Source of the DNA: UBA5336 sp964412785
Lineage (GTDB): Bacteria > Pseudomonadota > Alphaproteobacteria > Caulobacterales > Hyphomonadaceae
DNA: 64,000 bases
Direction: 5' to 3'
Assembly: GCA_964412785.1 (NCBI GenBank)
Contig: CAYPQD010000010.1
Coordinates: 1-64,000 of the forward strand
Made by a program: the position numbers and the translations under genes
Notes under the pieces: model-generated
Seen by the model: only the letters and a program-made list of their open reading frames with translations
What the model was told of the DNA's origin: nothing
Database searches by the model: none
Shown: piece after piece, positions 16,157-25,768 of the stretch
How positions within the stretch are numbered: the first letter of the stretch is position 1
How the letters are laid out: every line of letters begins with the position of its first letter

Positions 16157-16942
16157 ATGACCCAGCCTGCCAATGACGCCGACACCGAACCCGGTCCGTC
16201 CGGCATTCCCTCGCAGGCGCTTGCCTACAAGCGCGTGCTGCTGAAGATCTCAGGCGAGGCGCTGATGGGTCCGCGCGAGTTCGGGATCGACATGGCAACC
16301 TGCACCCGCTTTGCCGGCGAGATTGCCGCGGCCCGGGCGACCGGGGCCGAGCTCTGCCTCGTCATAGGCGGTGGCAACATCTTTCGCGGCCTTGCTGGCG
16401 CAGCGCAGGGCATGGACCGCTCCCAGGCCGACAGCATGGGTATGCTCGCCACGGTGATGAACGCGCTCGCCATGCAAAGTGCGCTGGAGCGGATCGGCGT
16501 TGAGACCCGCGTGCAGTCGGCGATCCCGATGGACACGGTTTGCGAGCCCTATATCCGTCGCCGGGCGATCCGCCACATGGAGAAGGGCCGGATCGTCGTC
16601 TTTGCCGCCGGGACCGGCAACCCCTTCTTCACCACAGATACCGGCGCGGCCCTGCGGGCTGCGGAGATGGGCTGCGACGCGATGCTGAAGGGCACCCAGG
16701 TTGATGGCGTCTACAGTGCCGATCCGAAGATCGACGCCAGTGCAAAGCGCTATGACGAACTGGCCTACCAGGACGTCCTGGCGCGCGACCTGCGGGTGAT
16801 GGACGCCTCTGCGGTCAGCTTGATGCGCGATACGAACATCCCCATCGTTGTGTTCTCGCTGCATGACGTTGGTGCACTCCAGGAGGTGCTTTATGGCCGC
16901 GGGACGTTTACAGTAATCTCCAACAGGACAAGAGCTGGCTAG
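16157..16942 (+). CDS. pyrH: UMP kinase
   Basis: 261-aa bacterial UMP kinase of the amino-acid-kinase fold, phosphorylating UMP to UDP with ATP in pyrimidine nucleotide synthesis. Motifs: KRVLLKISGEALMG, VIGGGNIFRG, MGMLATVMNALAMQ, AGTGNPFFTTDTGAALRA, and TQVDGVYSADPK. The first about 22 residues are a nonconserved extension. GGAG precedes ATG 16157 by 8 bases. Its TAG stop is followed at once by the frr ATG, so the two are coupled. Confidence 0.97.
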   Translation: MTQPANDADTEPGPSGIPSQALAYKRVLLKISGEALMGPREFGIDMATCTRFAGEIAAARATGAELCLVIGGGNIFRGLAGAAQGMDRSQADSMGMLATVMNALAMQSALERIGVETRVQSAIPMDTVCEPYIRRRAIRHMEKGRIVVFAAGTGNPFFTTDTGAALRAAEMGCDAMLKGTQVDGVYSADPKIDASAKRYDELAYQDVLARDLRVMDASAVSLMRDTNIPIVVFSLHDVGALQEVLYGRGTFTVISNRTRAG

Positions 16943-17497
16943 ATGAGTTTGGACAAGAAAGCGCTCGAGACACGCATGGACAAGGCGCTGCAGGCGCTGG
17001 CTCAGGAATTTGCCGGCCTGCGCACCGGCCGGGCGTCGGTCAACCTGCTCGACAGCGTGGTGGTGCCGGCCTACGGATCCAGTGTGCCGCTGAACCAGGT
17101 CGCTTCGGTGTCGGTGCCGGAAAGCCGCATGCTTGTGGTCAATGTCTGGGACAAGGCGGTGGTTGGCGCGGCGGACAAGGCGATCCGCGAGGCCGGGCTG
17201 GGGCTCAACCCCGTGGTCGACGGGCAAAACCTGCGCATCCCGATCCCGCCACTGAACGAGGAGCGCCGCGCCGAGCTCGCCAAGCTCGCCGGCAAGTATG
17301 CCGAGAGCGCACGCGTCGCGGTCCGCAATGTCCGCCGTGATGGCAATGATGAGCTGAAGCGGCTTGAGAAGGATGGCGAGATCAGCGAGGACGACCAGCG
17401 CCGTCTCGCCGATGAGGTGCAGAAGCTGACCGACACGTTTGTTGAGCGCATCGACGAGGCGCTGAAGGCCAAGGAAGCGGAGATCATGCAGGTCTGA
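16943..17497 (+). CDS. frr: Ribosome recycling factor
   Basis: 184-aa ribosome recycling factor, which with EF-G splits post-termination ribosomes. The two-domain form is complete: long three-helix bundle (about 1-30 and 105-184) and beta domain. Motifs include FAGLRTGRASVNLLDSV, IRIPIPPLNEERR-type text (LRIPIPPLNEERRAEL) and VRNVRRDGND. It begins at the base after the pyrH stop and its own stop overlaps the uppS start. Confidence 0.97.
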   Translation: MSLDKKALETRMDKALQALAQEFAGLRTGRASVNLLDSVVVPAYGSSVPLNQVASVSVPESRMLVVNVWDKAVVGAADKAIREAGLGLNPVVDGQNLRIPIPPLNEERRAELAKLAGKYAESARVAVRNVRRDGNDELKRLEKDGEISEDDQRRLADEVQKLTDTFVERIDEALKAKEAEIMQV

Positions 17498-18279
17498 TGG
17501 CGCCCACTCCAGCCGCTGGCCCGGCTGCTTTCGGGGCGGAGGCGGCTGAGGGACCGCATCATGTGGCGATCATCATGGATGGCAATGGCCGCTGGGCGAA
17601 GGCAAGGGGCCTGCCGCGCGGGTCAGGGCATGAGCGGGGGGTCGAGGCGCTGCGGCGCACCGTCGAGGGGGCCGGCGATCTGGGCATCACCCACCTGACG
17701 GTGTTTTCCTTTTCCACCGAGAACTGGCGCCGCCCTCTGGCGGAGGTGAACGTCCTGTTCGGCCTGCTGCGGGCCTATGTCCGCCGTGACCTCGACCGGC
17801 TGACCCGGGAAGGGGTTCGTGTGCGCGTGATCGGCCTGCGCGAAGGCCTGCCCGACGACGTTGCCCAGCTGTGCGCCCGCGCTGAGCGCCAGACCGAGGG
17901 CAATGACCGGTTCAACCTCACAATCGCATTCAATTATGGCGGCCGGGACGAGATCACCCGGGCGGCCCGCGCCGTGGCGGAGGCGGTCGCGCGTGGCGAG
18001 CTGCAGCCCGGTGACGTGACCGAGACTGCGATCGCCGCGCACCTCGACACCAACGGGCTGCCCGATCCGGACCTCGTCATCCGTACCAGCGGCGAGCGTC
18101 GCATCAGCAATTTCCTGCTCTGGCAGTCGGCCTACTCCGAATATGTCTTCACCGACGTGCTGTGGCCCGATTTCGGGATCGAGCAGCTGCGCACCGCGAT
18201 CGCTGACTACCGTGCGCGCGAGCGGCGATTCGGCCAGGCCACGATCGGCGAGGCGGGCGCCGGAATGGCGGGCCCGTGA
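17497..18279 (+). CDS. uppS: Undecaprenyl diphosphate synthase (cis-prenyltransferase)
   Basis: 260-aa cis-prenyltransferase that extends farnesyl-PP with eight isopentenyl-PP units to give C55-PP, the lipid carrier for peptidoglycan and O-antigen. VAIIMDGNGRWAKARG holds the catalytic Asp, followed by LTVFSFSTENWRRP, FNYGGRDEI and DLVIRTSGERRISNFLLWQ with YSEYVF. The ATG overlaps the frr stop (TGATG). The first about 20 residues are Ala/Gly/Pro-rich and not conserved. Confidence 0.96.
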   Translation: MAPTPAAGPAAFGAEAAEGPHHVAIIMDGNGRWAKARGLPRGSGHERGVEALRRTVEGAGDLGITHLTVFSFSTENWRRPLAEVNVLFGLLRAYVRRDLDRLTREGVRVRVIGLREGLPDDVAQLCARAERQTEGNDRFNLTIAFNYGGRDEITRAARAVAEAVARGELQPGDVTETAIAAHLDTNGLPDPDLVIRTSGERRISNFLLWQSAYSEYVFTDVLWPDFGIEQLRTAIADYRARERRFGQATIGEAGAGMAGP

Positions 18280-19106
18280 GCGTGGAGGCGCCAGCGCAGC
18301 GGTCGGCCGGGGACCTTGCGCTGAGGATCGCGTCGGCTGCGGTGCTGATCCCGTTCGCCCTGTTCGTCGTCCATCGCGGTGGCTGGTGGCTGGGCGCCGG
18401 CGCCGCGCTGTTTGCGGGCGCCATGGCCTTTGAATGGGCGCGGATGAGCGGCCAGAAGGGGGGGGCGCTGGCGATCGCCGGCCTGGCGGCGGCCAATCTC
18501 GCCTATCCCGCCCTCTCGTCCGGCCAGCCAGCGCTGGGCTTTACCATTGGCGGCCTGGTCGCAACGGGGCTCGTCCTGGCCGCGCTCAACACCCGTGCCG
18601 CGCCGCTTGCCCTGTTCGGGGCGCTGTATGCCGGCGGCATGCCGCTGGCGCTTCAGGCCCTGCGCGGCGGGCCGTGGGATGGCGCTGCGGCGGCGCTGAT
18701 CCTGATGGCGATAGTCTGGGCGTCCGACAGCGCCGCCTATTTTGCCGGCCGGGGTTTTGGCGGCCCGGCACTGTCACCGAGGGACAGTCCCAACAAGACC
18801 TGGAGCGGTGCGCTTGGCGCGGTGTTGTGCTCGGCGCTGTCGGGGATGATTGCCGCGGGTCTCCTCGGGGCATCGCAGGTCGTCTGGGCACTGTTCGGCG
18901 CCGGCCTCTCGGCGGTGGCACAGGGCGGCGACCTGTTCGAAAGCCAGCTGAAGCGCCGCTTCGGCGTCAAGGATGCGAGCGGCCTGGTGCCGGGTCATGG
19001 CGGTGTCATGGACCGGGTCGACGGGCTCGGCGCGGTGTGCGTTGCCACTGTCATGCTGTTCCTGCTACTCCCCGCACTTGTCTCGACGCTGGGCCTTGAG
19101 GGGTAG
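18276..19106 (+). CDS. cdsA: Phosphatidate cytidylyltransferase
   Basis: 276-aa polytopic membrane enzyme making CDP-diacylglycerol from CTP and phosphatidate, the branch point for all phospholipids. About seven hydrophobic segments precede the CDS signature at the C-terminus: SQLKRRFGVKDASGLVPGHG followed by GVMDRVDGL, with the metal-binding aspartates. WASDSAAYFAGRGFG is also typical. It starts with GTG inside the uppS stop (GTGA overlap), so translation is coupled. Confidence 0.96.
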   Translation: MSVEAPAQRSAGDLALRIASAAVLIPFALFVVHRGGWWLGAGAALFAGAMAFEWARMSGQKGGALAIAGLAAANLAYPALSSGQPALGFTIGGLVATGLVLAALNTRAAPLALFGALYAGGMPLALQALRGGPWDGAAAALILMAIVWASDSAAYFAGRGFGGPALSPRDSPNKTWSGALGAVLCSALSGMIAAGLLGASQVVWALFGAGLSAVAQGGDLFESQLKRRFGVKDASGLVPGHGGVMDRVDGLGAVCVATVMLFLLLPALVSTLGLEG

Positions 19107-19111
19107 CGACA

Positions 19112-20311
19112 ATGCAGCGCGTCTCCATCTTCGGCGCCACCGGCTCGATCGGCTGTTCGGCGCTCGATGTCATCGCCCATGCCAATGCGGCCGGTCGCGA
19201 TCCGGCCTTCTCTCTTGTCGCGCTGGTCGGCGGGCGGAATGTCGAACGCCTCGCGAAGCAGGCGATCGCCCACCGCCCGGAGATCGCCGTCATTGCCGAC
19301 CCGTGTCGGGGCGAGGCCCTGGCGGAGCGGCTCGCCCCGCACGGCATCGCCACCGCCTGTGGGGAGGCGGCCGTGATCGAGGCGGCAGCCCGCCCCTGCG
19401 ACAAGCTGATCGGTGCGATTGTCGGCTCTGCAGGTCTGGCCTCTACGCTGGCGGCAGTGCGACAGGGCACGACGGTCGCGCTTGCCAACAAGGAGAGCAT
19501 TGTTTGCGCCGGCCGGCTGATCCTGTCGGAGGCGGCGCGTCATGGTGCAACCATCCTCCCGCTCGATTCTGAGCACAACGCCATTTTCCAGGTCCTGCAG
19601 CAGCGTTGCGGGCTGGAGAAGCTCACCATCACCGCGTCCGGAGGTCCCTTCCGCACTGCCACCCTTGAGGAGATGGCCAGCGCGACCCCGGAGGTCGCCG
19701 CCGCCCACCCGAACTGGAGCATGGGGATCAAGAACTCCATCGACAGCGCCACGCTGATGAACAAGGCGCTGGAATTCATCGAGGCGGCTTACCTGTTCGA
19801 CCTACCGGAGGCCGCGATCGACGTCCTCGTCCACCCCCAGTCCATCGTCCACGGCATGGCCCATTATGTCGACGGTTCGGTGCTCGCCCAGCTCGGCTGC
19901 CCGGACATGCGCACACCGATCGCCCATGCGCTTGCCTGGCCGGAGCGGGTTGCGACCCCGGTCGCCCGTCTCGACCTGGCCACCCTCGGGCGTCTCGACT
20001 TCGAGGCGGTGGATGACGCGCGCTTTCCCGCGCTTGGTTATGCCCGGGCCGCTGCGCGCATGGGACCGGCCGCAGCGACATTGTTAAATAGTGCTAATGA
20101 AGCGGCCGTGGCTGCATTTGTTGCGGGAAAATGCGGCTTCCTCGACATAAGCTGGGTCGTCGGCCGGATTGTCGGCGCGTTCCCTGCCTCGGAGTTCGCG
20201 GGCCTTGCCTGCGCGGACCTTGAGGAGATCGCCTGGGTTGACAGGCGTGGCCGTGAGCTTGCATCCGACCACCTGAAGAAAGCGCCCGGACGGGCTGGAG
20301 GCACCGCGTGA
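19112..20311 (+). CDS. dxr: 1-deoxy-D-xylulose 5-phosphate reductoisomerase
   Basis: 399-aa DXP reductoisomerase, second step of the MEP pathway, converting DXP to MEP with NADPH. VSIFGATGSIGCSALDVI is the nucleotide-binding loop, then ANKESIVCAG, LPLDSEHNAIFQ (metal-binding Asp and Glu), ITASGGPFRT, WSMGIKNSIDSATLMNK, and HPQSIVHGM. It supplies IPP for UppS encoded upstream in the same operon. The stop overlaps the rseP start. Confidence 0.97.
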   Translation: MQRVSIFGATGSIGCSALDVIAHANAAGRDPAFSLVALVGGRNVERLAKQAIAHRPEIAVIADPCRGEALAERLAPHGIATACGEAAVIEAAARPCDKLIGAIVGSAGLASTLAAVRQGTTVALANKESIVCAGRLILSEAARHGATILPLDSEHNAIFQVLQQRCGLEKLTITASGGPFRTATLEEMASATPEVAAAHPNWSMGIKNSIDSATLMNKALEFIEAAYLFDLPEAAIDVLVHPQSIVHGMAHYVDGSVLAQLGCPDMRTPIAHALAWPERVATPVARLDLATLGRLDFEAVDDARFPALGYARAAARMGPAAATLLNSANEAAVAAFVAGKCGFLDISWVVGRIVGAFPASEFAGLACADLEEIAWVDRRGRELASDHLKKAPGRAGGTA

Positions 20312-21474
20312 CGGATATCCTGACCCAGGGTCCCATCTTCCTTGTTTGCCTGATCTTCATGCTTGGCATTGTGGTGGTCGTCCACGAACTGGGGCATTAC
20401 TGGGCAGGGCGCGTGTTCGGAGCCGCAGCGGAGAGCTTCTCGGTCGGTTTCGGCAAGCCGGTCTTCGAACGCAAGGACGCCCGTGGCACCCGCTGGCGCG
20501 TCAACTGGATCCCACTTGGCGGCTTCGTGAAATTTGTTGGCGAGGGCCAGCTTGCCGGCGATGTCGGCCGGATCGAACGCGGCCCGGTCGGAAAGCCCTT
20601 TCCCGATCTCACCGTTGGCCAGCGCTCGGTCGTTGCCATAGCCGGCCCGCTCGCCAATTTCATTCTTGCGATCATGATCTTCGCAGCGATCCTCCTGGTC
20701 GAGGGCAGCGCGCAGCAGAAGATCAGCGTGGCCGGCGTGCAGCCCGACAGCCCGGCGGCGGCCGCCGGGATCCGCGAGGGCGATGTTTTTACTGCCATCA
20801 ATGGAAAGCGGGTCGACAACCTGCAGACCTTCCTCCTGCCGATCCATCTCGGCGCAGGCGACCCGGTCGATCTCGGCATCGAGCGCGCAGGCTCGCCGCT
20901 GCAGCTCATTGTCACGCCGCAGCGGCAGGTGCGCGACAATGGCCTCGGCCAGCAGGTGGCCATGGGCACCATTGGCGTGCAGCTCTCCGCCGAGGCGCTT
21001 GAACCGAAGACCTTCAACCCGGCCACTGCGCTGGTCGGCGGCGTTGAGGAAACCGGAGACACGCTGGCGATGACTGTCAGGCTGCTGGCGCGGCTTGTCA
21101 CGGGCAAGGAGCCCCTCTCCAGCCTGTCCGGCCCCGTCGGGATCGGCGACGTGACGCGCCGCGTCGTCAACCGCACGCTGGAGCATGAGGGCCTGCCGCC
21201 GCCGCTAAAGCTGCGTGTGCTGGCGCTTGACCTGCTGCAGATCTGCGCTCTCGTGTCGGTCGGGATCGGCCTGTTCAACCTGCTCCCATTGCCGGTGCTC
21301 GATGGCGGCCACCTCGTGTTCAACGCGTATGAGGCTGTCACTGGAAAGGCACTTCCTGAAAAAATACAGGAGGCCAGCCTGACGGCAGGGCTCATTCTGC
21401 TATTAGCCATGTTCGTCGTCGTCACTTGGGGTGATGTGATCGAGACCGGTGTGTTCGGCGAAGTCGGGGGCTGA
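20308..21474 (+). CDS. rseP: RseP-type site-2 zinc metalloprotease
   Basis: 388-aa inner-membrane intramembrane protease (M50). HELGH at residues 26-30 binds zinc, and LPLPVLDGGHL near the C-terminus supplies the third ligand. About four transmembrane segments and a single periplasmic PDZ domain (about 135-195, with PAAAAGIREGDVFTAING) where E. coli RseP has two. Members cleave anti-sigma factors and clear signal peptides. GTG start overlapping dxr (GTGA). The placement before bamA is conserved in proteobacteria. Confidence 0.95.
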   Translation: MTDILTQGPIFLVCLIFMLGIVVVVHELGHYWAGRVFGAAAESFSVGFGKPVFERKDARGTRWRVNWIPLGGFVKFVGEGQLAGDVGRIERGPVGKPFPDLTVGQRSVVAIAGPLANFILAIMIFAAILLVEGSAQQKISVAGVQPDSPAAAAGIREGDVFTAINGKRVDNLQTFLLPIHLGAGDPVDLGIERAGSPLQLIVTPQRQVRDNGLGQQVAMGTIGVQLSAEALEPKTFNPATALVGGVEETGDTLAMTVRLLARLVTGKEPLSSLSGPVGIGDVTRRVVNRTLEHEGLPPPLKLRVLALDLLQICALVSVGIGLFNLLPLPVLDGGHLVFNAYEAVTGKALPEKIQEASLTAGLILLLAMFVVVTWGDVIETGVFGEVGG

Positions 21475-21519
21475 GCGTCGTACAGCACAGGTTTGGACGA
21501 GAAAGGGTCGAGGTCGCCG

Positions 21520-24078
21520 ATGCGTTCGTTTGTTTCTGCCACGGCACTGGCTACTGCGATGGCTGTCGGCCAGTCAGTGGTCGTTGCCCCGCATGCCGGG
21601 GCGCAGGAGGCCGACCTGTCCGGCGTGATCCGGGCCATCCAAGTGGAGGGCAACCAGCGTATCGAGGCGCGCACGGTGCAGTCCTACCTGCTTCTGGAGC
21701 CGGGCGATCCGTTCGACACCGAGCGGATCGACCTGTCGCTGAAGACCCTGTTTGCGACCGGCCTTTTTGCCGATGTCACCATCGACAAGCGCGGCCAGGA
21801 CCTGATCGTGCGCGTGGTCGAGAACCCGATCATCAACCGGGTGATCTTCGAGGGAAACCGTGCACTTGACGATGACAAGCTGCGCGAGGAGATCGAGGCG
21901 GCGCCGCGCGGGATCTTCACGGCCGCCCGGGTGCAGTCCGACGTGCAGCGGGTCCTTGAACTCTACCGCCAGGCCGGGCGGTTCTCCGCCAATGTGGAGC
22001 CGGAGTACAAGCCGCTGGAGCAGAACCGGGTCGATCTCATCTTCAAGATCACCGAAGGGCCGGTCACCGGCGTGCGCTCGATCAATTTCATTGGCAATGA
22101 CGCCTATTCCGACCGCCGCCTGCGCAGCGAGATCGCCACCAAGCAGAGCCGGCTGTGGCGCTTCTTCTCTTCGAACGACAATTACGACCCCGGCCGCCTC
22201 GAATTCGACCGCGAGCAGTTGCGCCAGTTCTACCAGAACAATGGCTATTATGACTTTACTGTCATCTCCGCGGTTGCCGACCTGACACCCGACCGGGAAG
22301 ACTTCTACATCACCTTCACCATTGATGAGGGCGAGCAGTACAATTTCGGAGAGATACGGGTTGAGACCGCGCTGGAAAAGCTTAATGGCGACGTGCTGGC
22401 GGGCGCCGTGCCGACGCGCACCGGCGAGCTCTATCGCGGCGACCTCATCGAGGACGCCATCGACACCCTGACCTATGCCGCCGGTATTGCCGGCTATGCC
22501 TTCGTCGATATCCGCCCGCGGATCCAGGCCGACCCGGAAACCAACACCGTCAATGTGATCTACGCCATCGACGAAGGCCCGAGGGTCTACATCGAGCGGG
22601 TCAACATCATCGGCAATACCCAGACGCTTGACCGCGTGATCCGACGGGAGCTCAGGATTTCCGAGGGCGATGCGTTCAACCGCGTTCTGCTGGACCGTTC
22701 GCGTAACCGGGTGCGCGCGCTCGGGTACTTCAAGGAGGTGGAGATCACCGAGAAGGCCGGTTCGGAGCCTGACCGCACGGTGGTCGACATCAAGGTGGAA
22801 GAGCAGCCGACGGGCGAGCTGTCCTTTGCGGCCGGCTTTTCCTCGGTCGATGCATTCCTGATCGACCTCAGCGTGTCCCAGCGCAATCTGCGCGGTCGCG
22901 GCCAGAGCGCCATCGCGCGCATCTCCGCCTCCGACCGCCAGCAGGTCGTCGACCTGCGCTTCACCGAGCCGCGCTTCCTCGACCGCAACCTTGCCGCCGG
23001 TATCGAGCTGTTTGCCACCCGATCGGACTTCCTCGATGTCTCCAACTTCGAGACCGAGACGATCGGCGCTGGCGTCAGGCTGAGCTTCCCCCTCTCGGAG
23101 CGCACCAATCTCGGGCTTCGCTACCGGCTGCAGTCCGACCAGATCTCGGTTGAGGATATCCCGGTGCTGATCGACACCACCACCGGCCTGCAATACATTG
23201 AAGAAGTGACCGACGACAATGGCACGCCGGACGACCCCGACGATGACACGACCTTCCTGCAGGTGCTTCCGCCCGAGACCGATCCGGTTCCCGAGAACGG
23301 GCTCGTGGTCGACCAGTGCGACCCGCAATTCCTTGGCCGCAGTTCGCTGTGTAGCTCCGAACGCAACGATTTGTCCTCAATTCTCGGCTATTCCTTCTTC
23401 TGGGATCGCCGCAATGACCCGATCGAGCCGACCCGCGGCTTCGACATGAACATCAGCCAGGACATCGCCGGGCTGGGCGGGGATGTGAATTTCCTGCGAA
23501 CCGAAGCGAGCGCGGCCTGGTATCGCGGCATCTGGCGGGATGTGCGTTTCTCAACCCGGGTCTCGGCCGGCCACATCACACCATTCGCCGACGATGACAG
23601 CGTGCGGATCAACAATCGCTTCTTCCGCGGCGGCAGCACCTTCCGCGGTTTCGATGTGGCCGGCCTCGGCCCACGCATCATCGAGAAGACGTTTGACTCC
23701 GAGGGCAATGAGATCGGCCTGCAGCGAGGCAATGCCCAGGGGGGCAATGTGTATTACCAGGCCACCGCCGAGCTCACCGTGCCGAATTTCCTGCCTGAGG
23801 AGTACGGTATCCGCAGCGCGCTGTTCACGGAGCTCGGCTCGCTTGGCACGCTTGAGGATGCCGATATCGACCCGACCTTCTTCCGTTCCGACCCGATCAC
23901 CGGCAACCAGATCGTCCAGTATACCGAGGATGAGCTGACCCTGCGCGCGTCGGCCGGCATCAGCGTGTTCTGGGACAGCCCCTTCGGTCCGATCCGCTTC
24001 GACTTCTCGCAGATCCTCCGCAAGGAAGATTATGACAGAACCGAAACCTTCCGTTTCTCAACTTCGACACAATTCTGA
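21520..24078 (+). CDS. bamA: Outer membrane protein assembly factor BamA
   Basis: 852-aa core of the BAM machine that inserts beta-barrel proteins into the outer membrane. Signal peptide to about residue 29 (cleavage near AGAQ), five POTRA domains (about 35-420), then a 16-strand barrel of the Bac_surface_Ag type with the RGF motif in STFRGFDVAGLGPR and a final strand ending in Phe (FRFSTSTQF). An Asp-rich loop of about 15 residues (DDNGTPDDPDDDTTF) sits in an extracellular loop. ATG 21520 gives a clean signal peptide; the TTG at 21493 is less likely. Skp follows 59 bases later. Confidence 0.97.
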   Translation: MRSFVSATALATAMAVGQSVVVAPHAGAQEADLSGVIRAIQVEGNQRIEARTVQSYLLLEPGDPFDTERIDLSLKTLFATGLFADVTIDKRGQDLIVRVVENPIINRVIFEGNRALDDDKLREEIEAAPRGIFTAARVQSDVQRVLELYRQAGRFSANVEPEYKPLEQNRVDLIFKITEGPVTGVRSINFIGNDAYSDRRLRSEIATKQSRLWRFFSSNDNYDPGRLEFDREQLRQFYQNNGYYDFTVISAVADLTPDREDFYITFTIDEGEQYNFGEIRVETALEKLNGDVLAGAVPTRTGELYRGDLIEDAIDTLTYAAGIAGYAFVDIRPRIQADPETNTVNVIYAIDEGPRVYIERVNIIGNTQTLDRVIRRELRISEGDAFNRVLLDRSRNRVRALGYFKEVEITEKAGSEPDRTVVDIKVEEQPTGELSFAAGFSSVDAFLIDLSVSQRNLRGRGQSAIARISASDRQQVVDLRFTEPRFLDRNLAAGIELFATRSDFLDVSNFETETIGAGVRLSFPLSERTNLGLRYRLQSDQISVEDIPVLIDTTTGLQYIEEVTDDNGTPDDPDDDTTFLQVLPPETDPVPENGLVVDQCDPQFLGRSSLCSSERNDLSSILGYSFFWDRRNDPIEPTRGFDMNISQDIAGLGGDVNFLRTEASAAWYRGIWRDVRFSTRVSAGHITPFADDDSVRINNRFFRGGSTFRGFDVAGLGPRIIEKTFDSEGNEIGLQRGNAQGGNVYYQATAELTVPNFLPEEYGIRSALFTELGSLGTLEDADIDPTFFRSDPITGNQIVQYTEDELTLRASAGISVFWDSPFGPIRFDFSQILRKEDYDRTETFRFSTSTQF

Positions 24079-24137
24079 GCGCCCTTGCCGGAATTGGAGC
24101 CCTCCAGGATACCAACAGCCCCAAGGGAGACTGACGG

Positions 24138-24728
24138 ATGCGTAAGCTGAAGACCCTGCTCGCCGCCTTTGCGCTGGTGATCGCCGTGCCGGTGGTTGCT
24201 GCGCCGGACGCCGCGGCCCAGACCACCGTGATCGTTGTCGACAATGCCAAGGTCCTGCGTGACAGTCGCGCCGGCAAGGATATCCAGGCGAAGATCACCA
24301 GCATCGAGAACCAGATGAAGGCCGAACTGGAGCCGACGGCACAGTCCCTGGAATCCCAGGGCAAGTCGATCCAGGCGAAAACCGCCAATATGACACCGGA
24401 CGCCATGCGCGCCGATGCCGGCCTGCGCGCCGAGGCGGAAAGCTACCAGAAGAAGCTGGTCGACCTCTCCAACCAGCGCAACCAGCGCGCCGCCGAACTT
24501 TCGCTGACGGAGCGCACGGCCTATTCCGCGTTCTACGATGCACTCAAGCCGGTACTGGATGAGGTCATGCGCGAGCGCAGTGCGCAGATCCTTCTGAACG
24601 CCGGTGACGTGGTGGTCGCTGCGCCGACGGTTGATGTCACCGCCACGGTCATCCAGAAGCTCGACGCGCGCACGCCCACCATCACGGTGACGCGTCAGCG
24701 CGTACCGCAGCAGACTGCCCAGCAATAG
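24138..24728 (+). CDS. skp: OmpH/Skp-family periplasmic chaperone
   Basis: 196-aa OmpH/Skp-like protein. Signal peptide (about residues 1-28, cleavage near AAAQ), then TTVIVVDNAKVLRDSRAGKDIQ, the usual start of the mature family, and a long charged helical hairpin (about 45-150) that forms the tentacles holding unfolded outer membrane proteins. A beta-rich tail closes the trimer core. The position after bamA and before lpxD supports the call. The tail PTITVTRQRVPQQTAQQ is a species-specific extension. Confidence 0.9.
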   Translation: MRKLKTLLAAFALVIAVPVVAAPDAAAQTTVIVVDNAKVLRDSRAGKDIQAKITSIENQMKAELEPTAQSLESQGKSIQAKTANMTPDAMRADAGLRAEAESYQKKLVDLSNQRNQRAAELSLTERTAYSAFYDALKPVLDEVMRERSAQILLNAGDVVVAAPTVDVTATVIQKLDARTPTITVTRQRVPQQTAQQ

Positions 24729-24751
24729 CCGGCCAGCCAGAGGGGCAGGTC

Positions 24752-25768
24752 GTGGCCGTCGATCACCGTTTCTACAGGCCACTCGGCGCCCGCTCGCTCG
24801 GTGAACTCGCCCGTCTTTCGGGCGCCCGTCCTGCCGGGCCGGACTTGCGCCTGATCGACGGGCTGGCTTCTGCCGGCTCGGCCGGACCGTCGGATATCTG
24901 TTTCCTCGATGGCGGGACGCAAAGGGCCAGCCCGGTCAGCAAGACGGCTGGCGGTTGCTTTGTGAGAGAGGCCGACGCTGCGGCCCTGCCGGGCGGTGTG
25001 CCCGCGCTGGTGTGCGAGTTTCCAAGACATGCCCATGCGCTCGCTGGCGCCCACCTGTTTGAACGTCGCCGTATCGATGCCCAGGCCGAGCCGGTCTCCC
25101 CGGGCGCGCGCCTCGGCGAGGGCGTCATCCTCGGCCCTGGCGTCGTCATCGGCCCGGGCGCGGTGATCGGCGCGGGTAGCCGGCTTGGCCCCTATGCCGT
25201 GATCGGTCCTGGTGTCCATGTCGGGCGCGGGTGCGACATTGGCAGCCACGTCTCGATCGCCTGCGCGCTGATCGGAGACCATGTCACGATCCTCAGCGGG
25301 ACGCGTATTGGCGAGGACGGGTTCGGCCTGATGCCCGGTCCCGACGGCATGCTCGACGCGCCGCATTTCGGCCGCGCAATCGTGCAGGACCATGTCTCGC
25401 TGGGCGCCAATTGCTGCGTCGACCGTGGCGCCTTTGACGATACGGTGATTGCAGAGCGGGCCAAGATCGACAATTTCTGCCAGATCGCCCACAATTGCCA
25501 TGTTGGTCGGGGCGTGATGATCGCCGCCTATGGTGGCCTGTCCGGCAGTGTCCGGATTGGCGATTACGCCCGCCTTGGCGGACGTGTGGGCGTGGCCGAC
25601 CATGTCACCATTGGGGAGGGCGCCAGCCTTGCCGCAATGACCGGCGTGTTCCGTGACGTTCCGGCCGGCGAAGCCCATGGCGGCCAGCCGGCCCGCCCGG
25701 TCAGACAGTGGTTGCGCGAGACTGCATGGTTGCAAAGACAGGCCCGAGCGATCAAACCGGGATCATGA
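24752..25768 (+). CDS. lpxD: UDP-3-O-acylglucosamine N-acyltransferase
   Basis: 338-aa LpxD, third committed step of lipid A synthesis, adding a hydroxyacyl chain from ACP to the glucosamine nitrogen. N-terminal uridine-binding domain (about 1-100), then left-handed parallel beta-helix of hexapeptide repeats. Catalytic His lies in QIAHNCHVG. Starts with GTG after AGGGGCAGG. The stop overlaps lpxA by four bases (ATGA). In most proteobacteria fabZ lies between these two genes; it is missing here. Confidence 0.95.
   Translation: MAVDHRFYRPLGARSLGELARLSGARPAGPDLRLIDGLASAGSAGPSDICFLDGGTQRASPVSKTAGGCFVREADAAALPGGVPALVCEFPRHAHALAGAHLFERRRIDAQAEPVSPGARLGEGVILGPGVVIGPGAVIGAGSRLGPYAVIGPGVHVGRGCDIGSHVSIACALIGDHVTILSGTRIGEDGFGLMPGPDGMLDAPHFGRAIVQDHVSLGANCCVDRGAFDDTVIAERAKIDNFCQIAHNCHVGRGVMIAAYGGLSGSVRIGDYARLGGRVGVADHVTIGEGASLAAMTGVFRDVPAGEAHGGQPARPVRQWLRETAWLQRQARAIKPGS

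Noticed and set aside
15662..16206. Several open frames running through the N gap
   Set aside because: They depend on unknown bases and on the duplicated 55-bp contig ends.
21574..23328. 584-aa open frame on the minus strand
   Set aside because: Antisense to bamA; composition reflects the complementary strand of the barrel gene.
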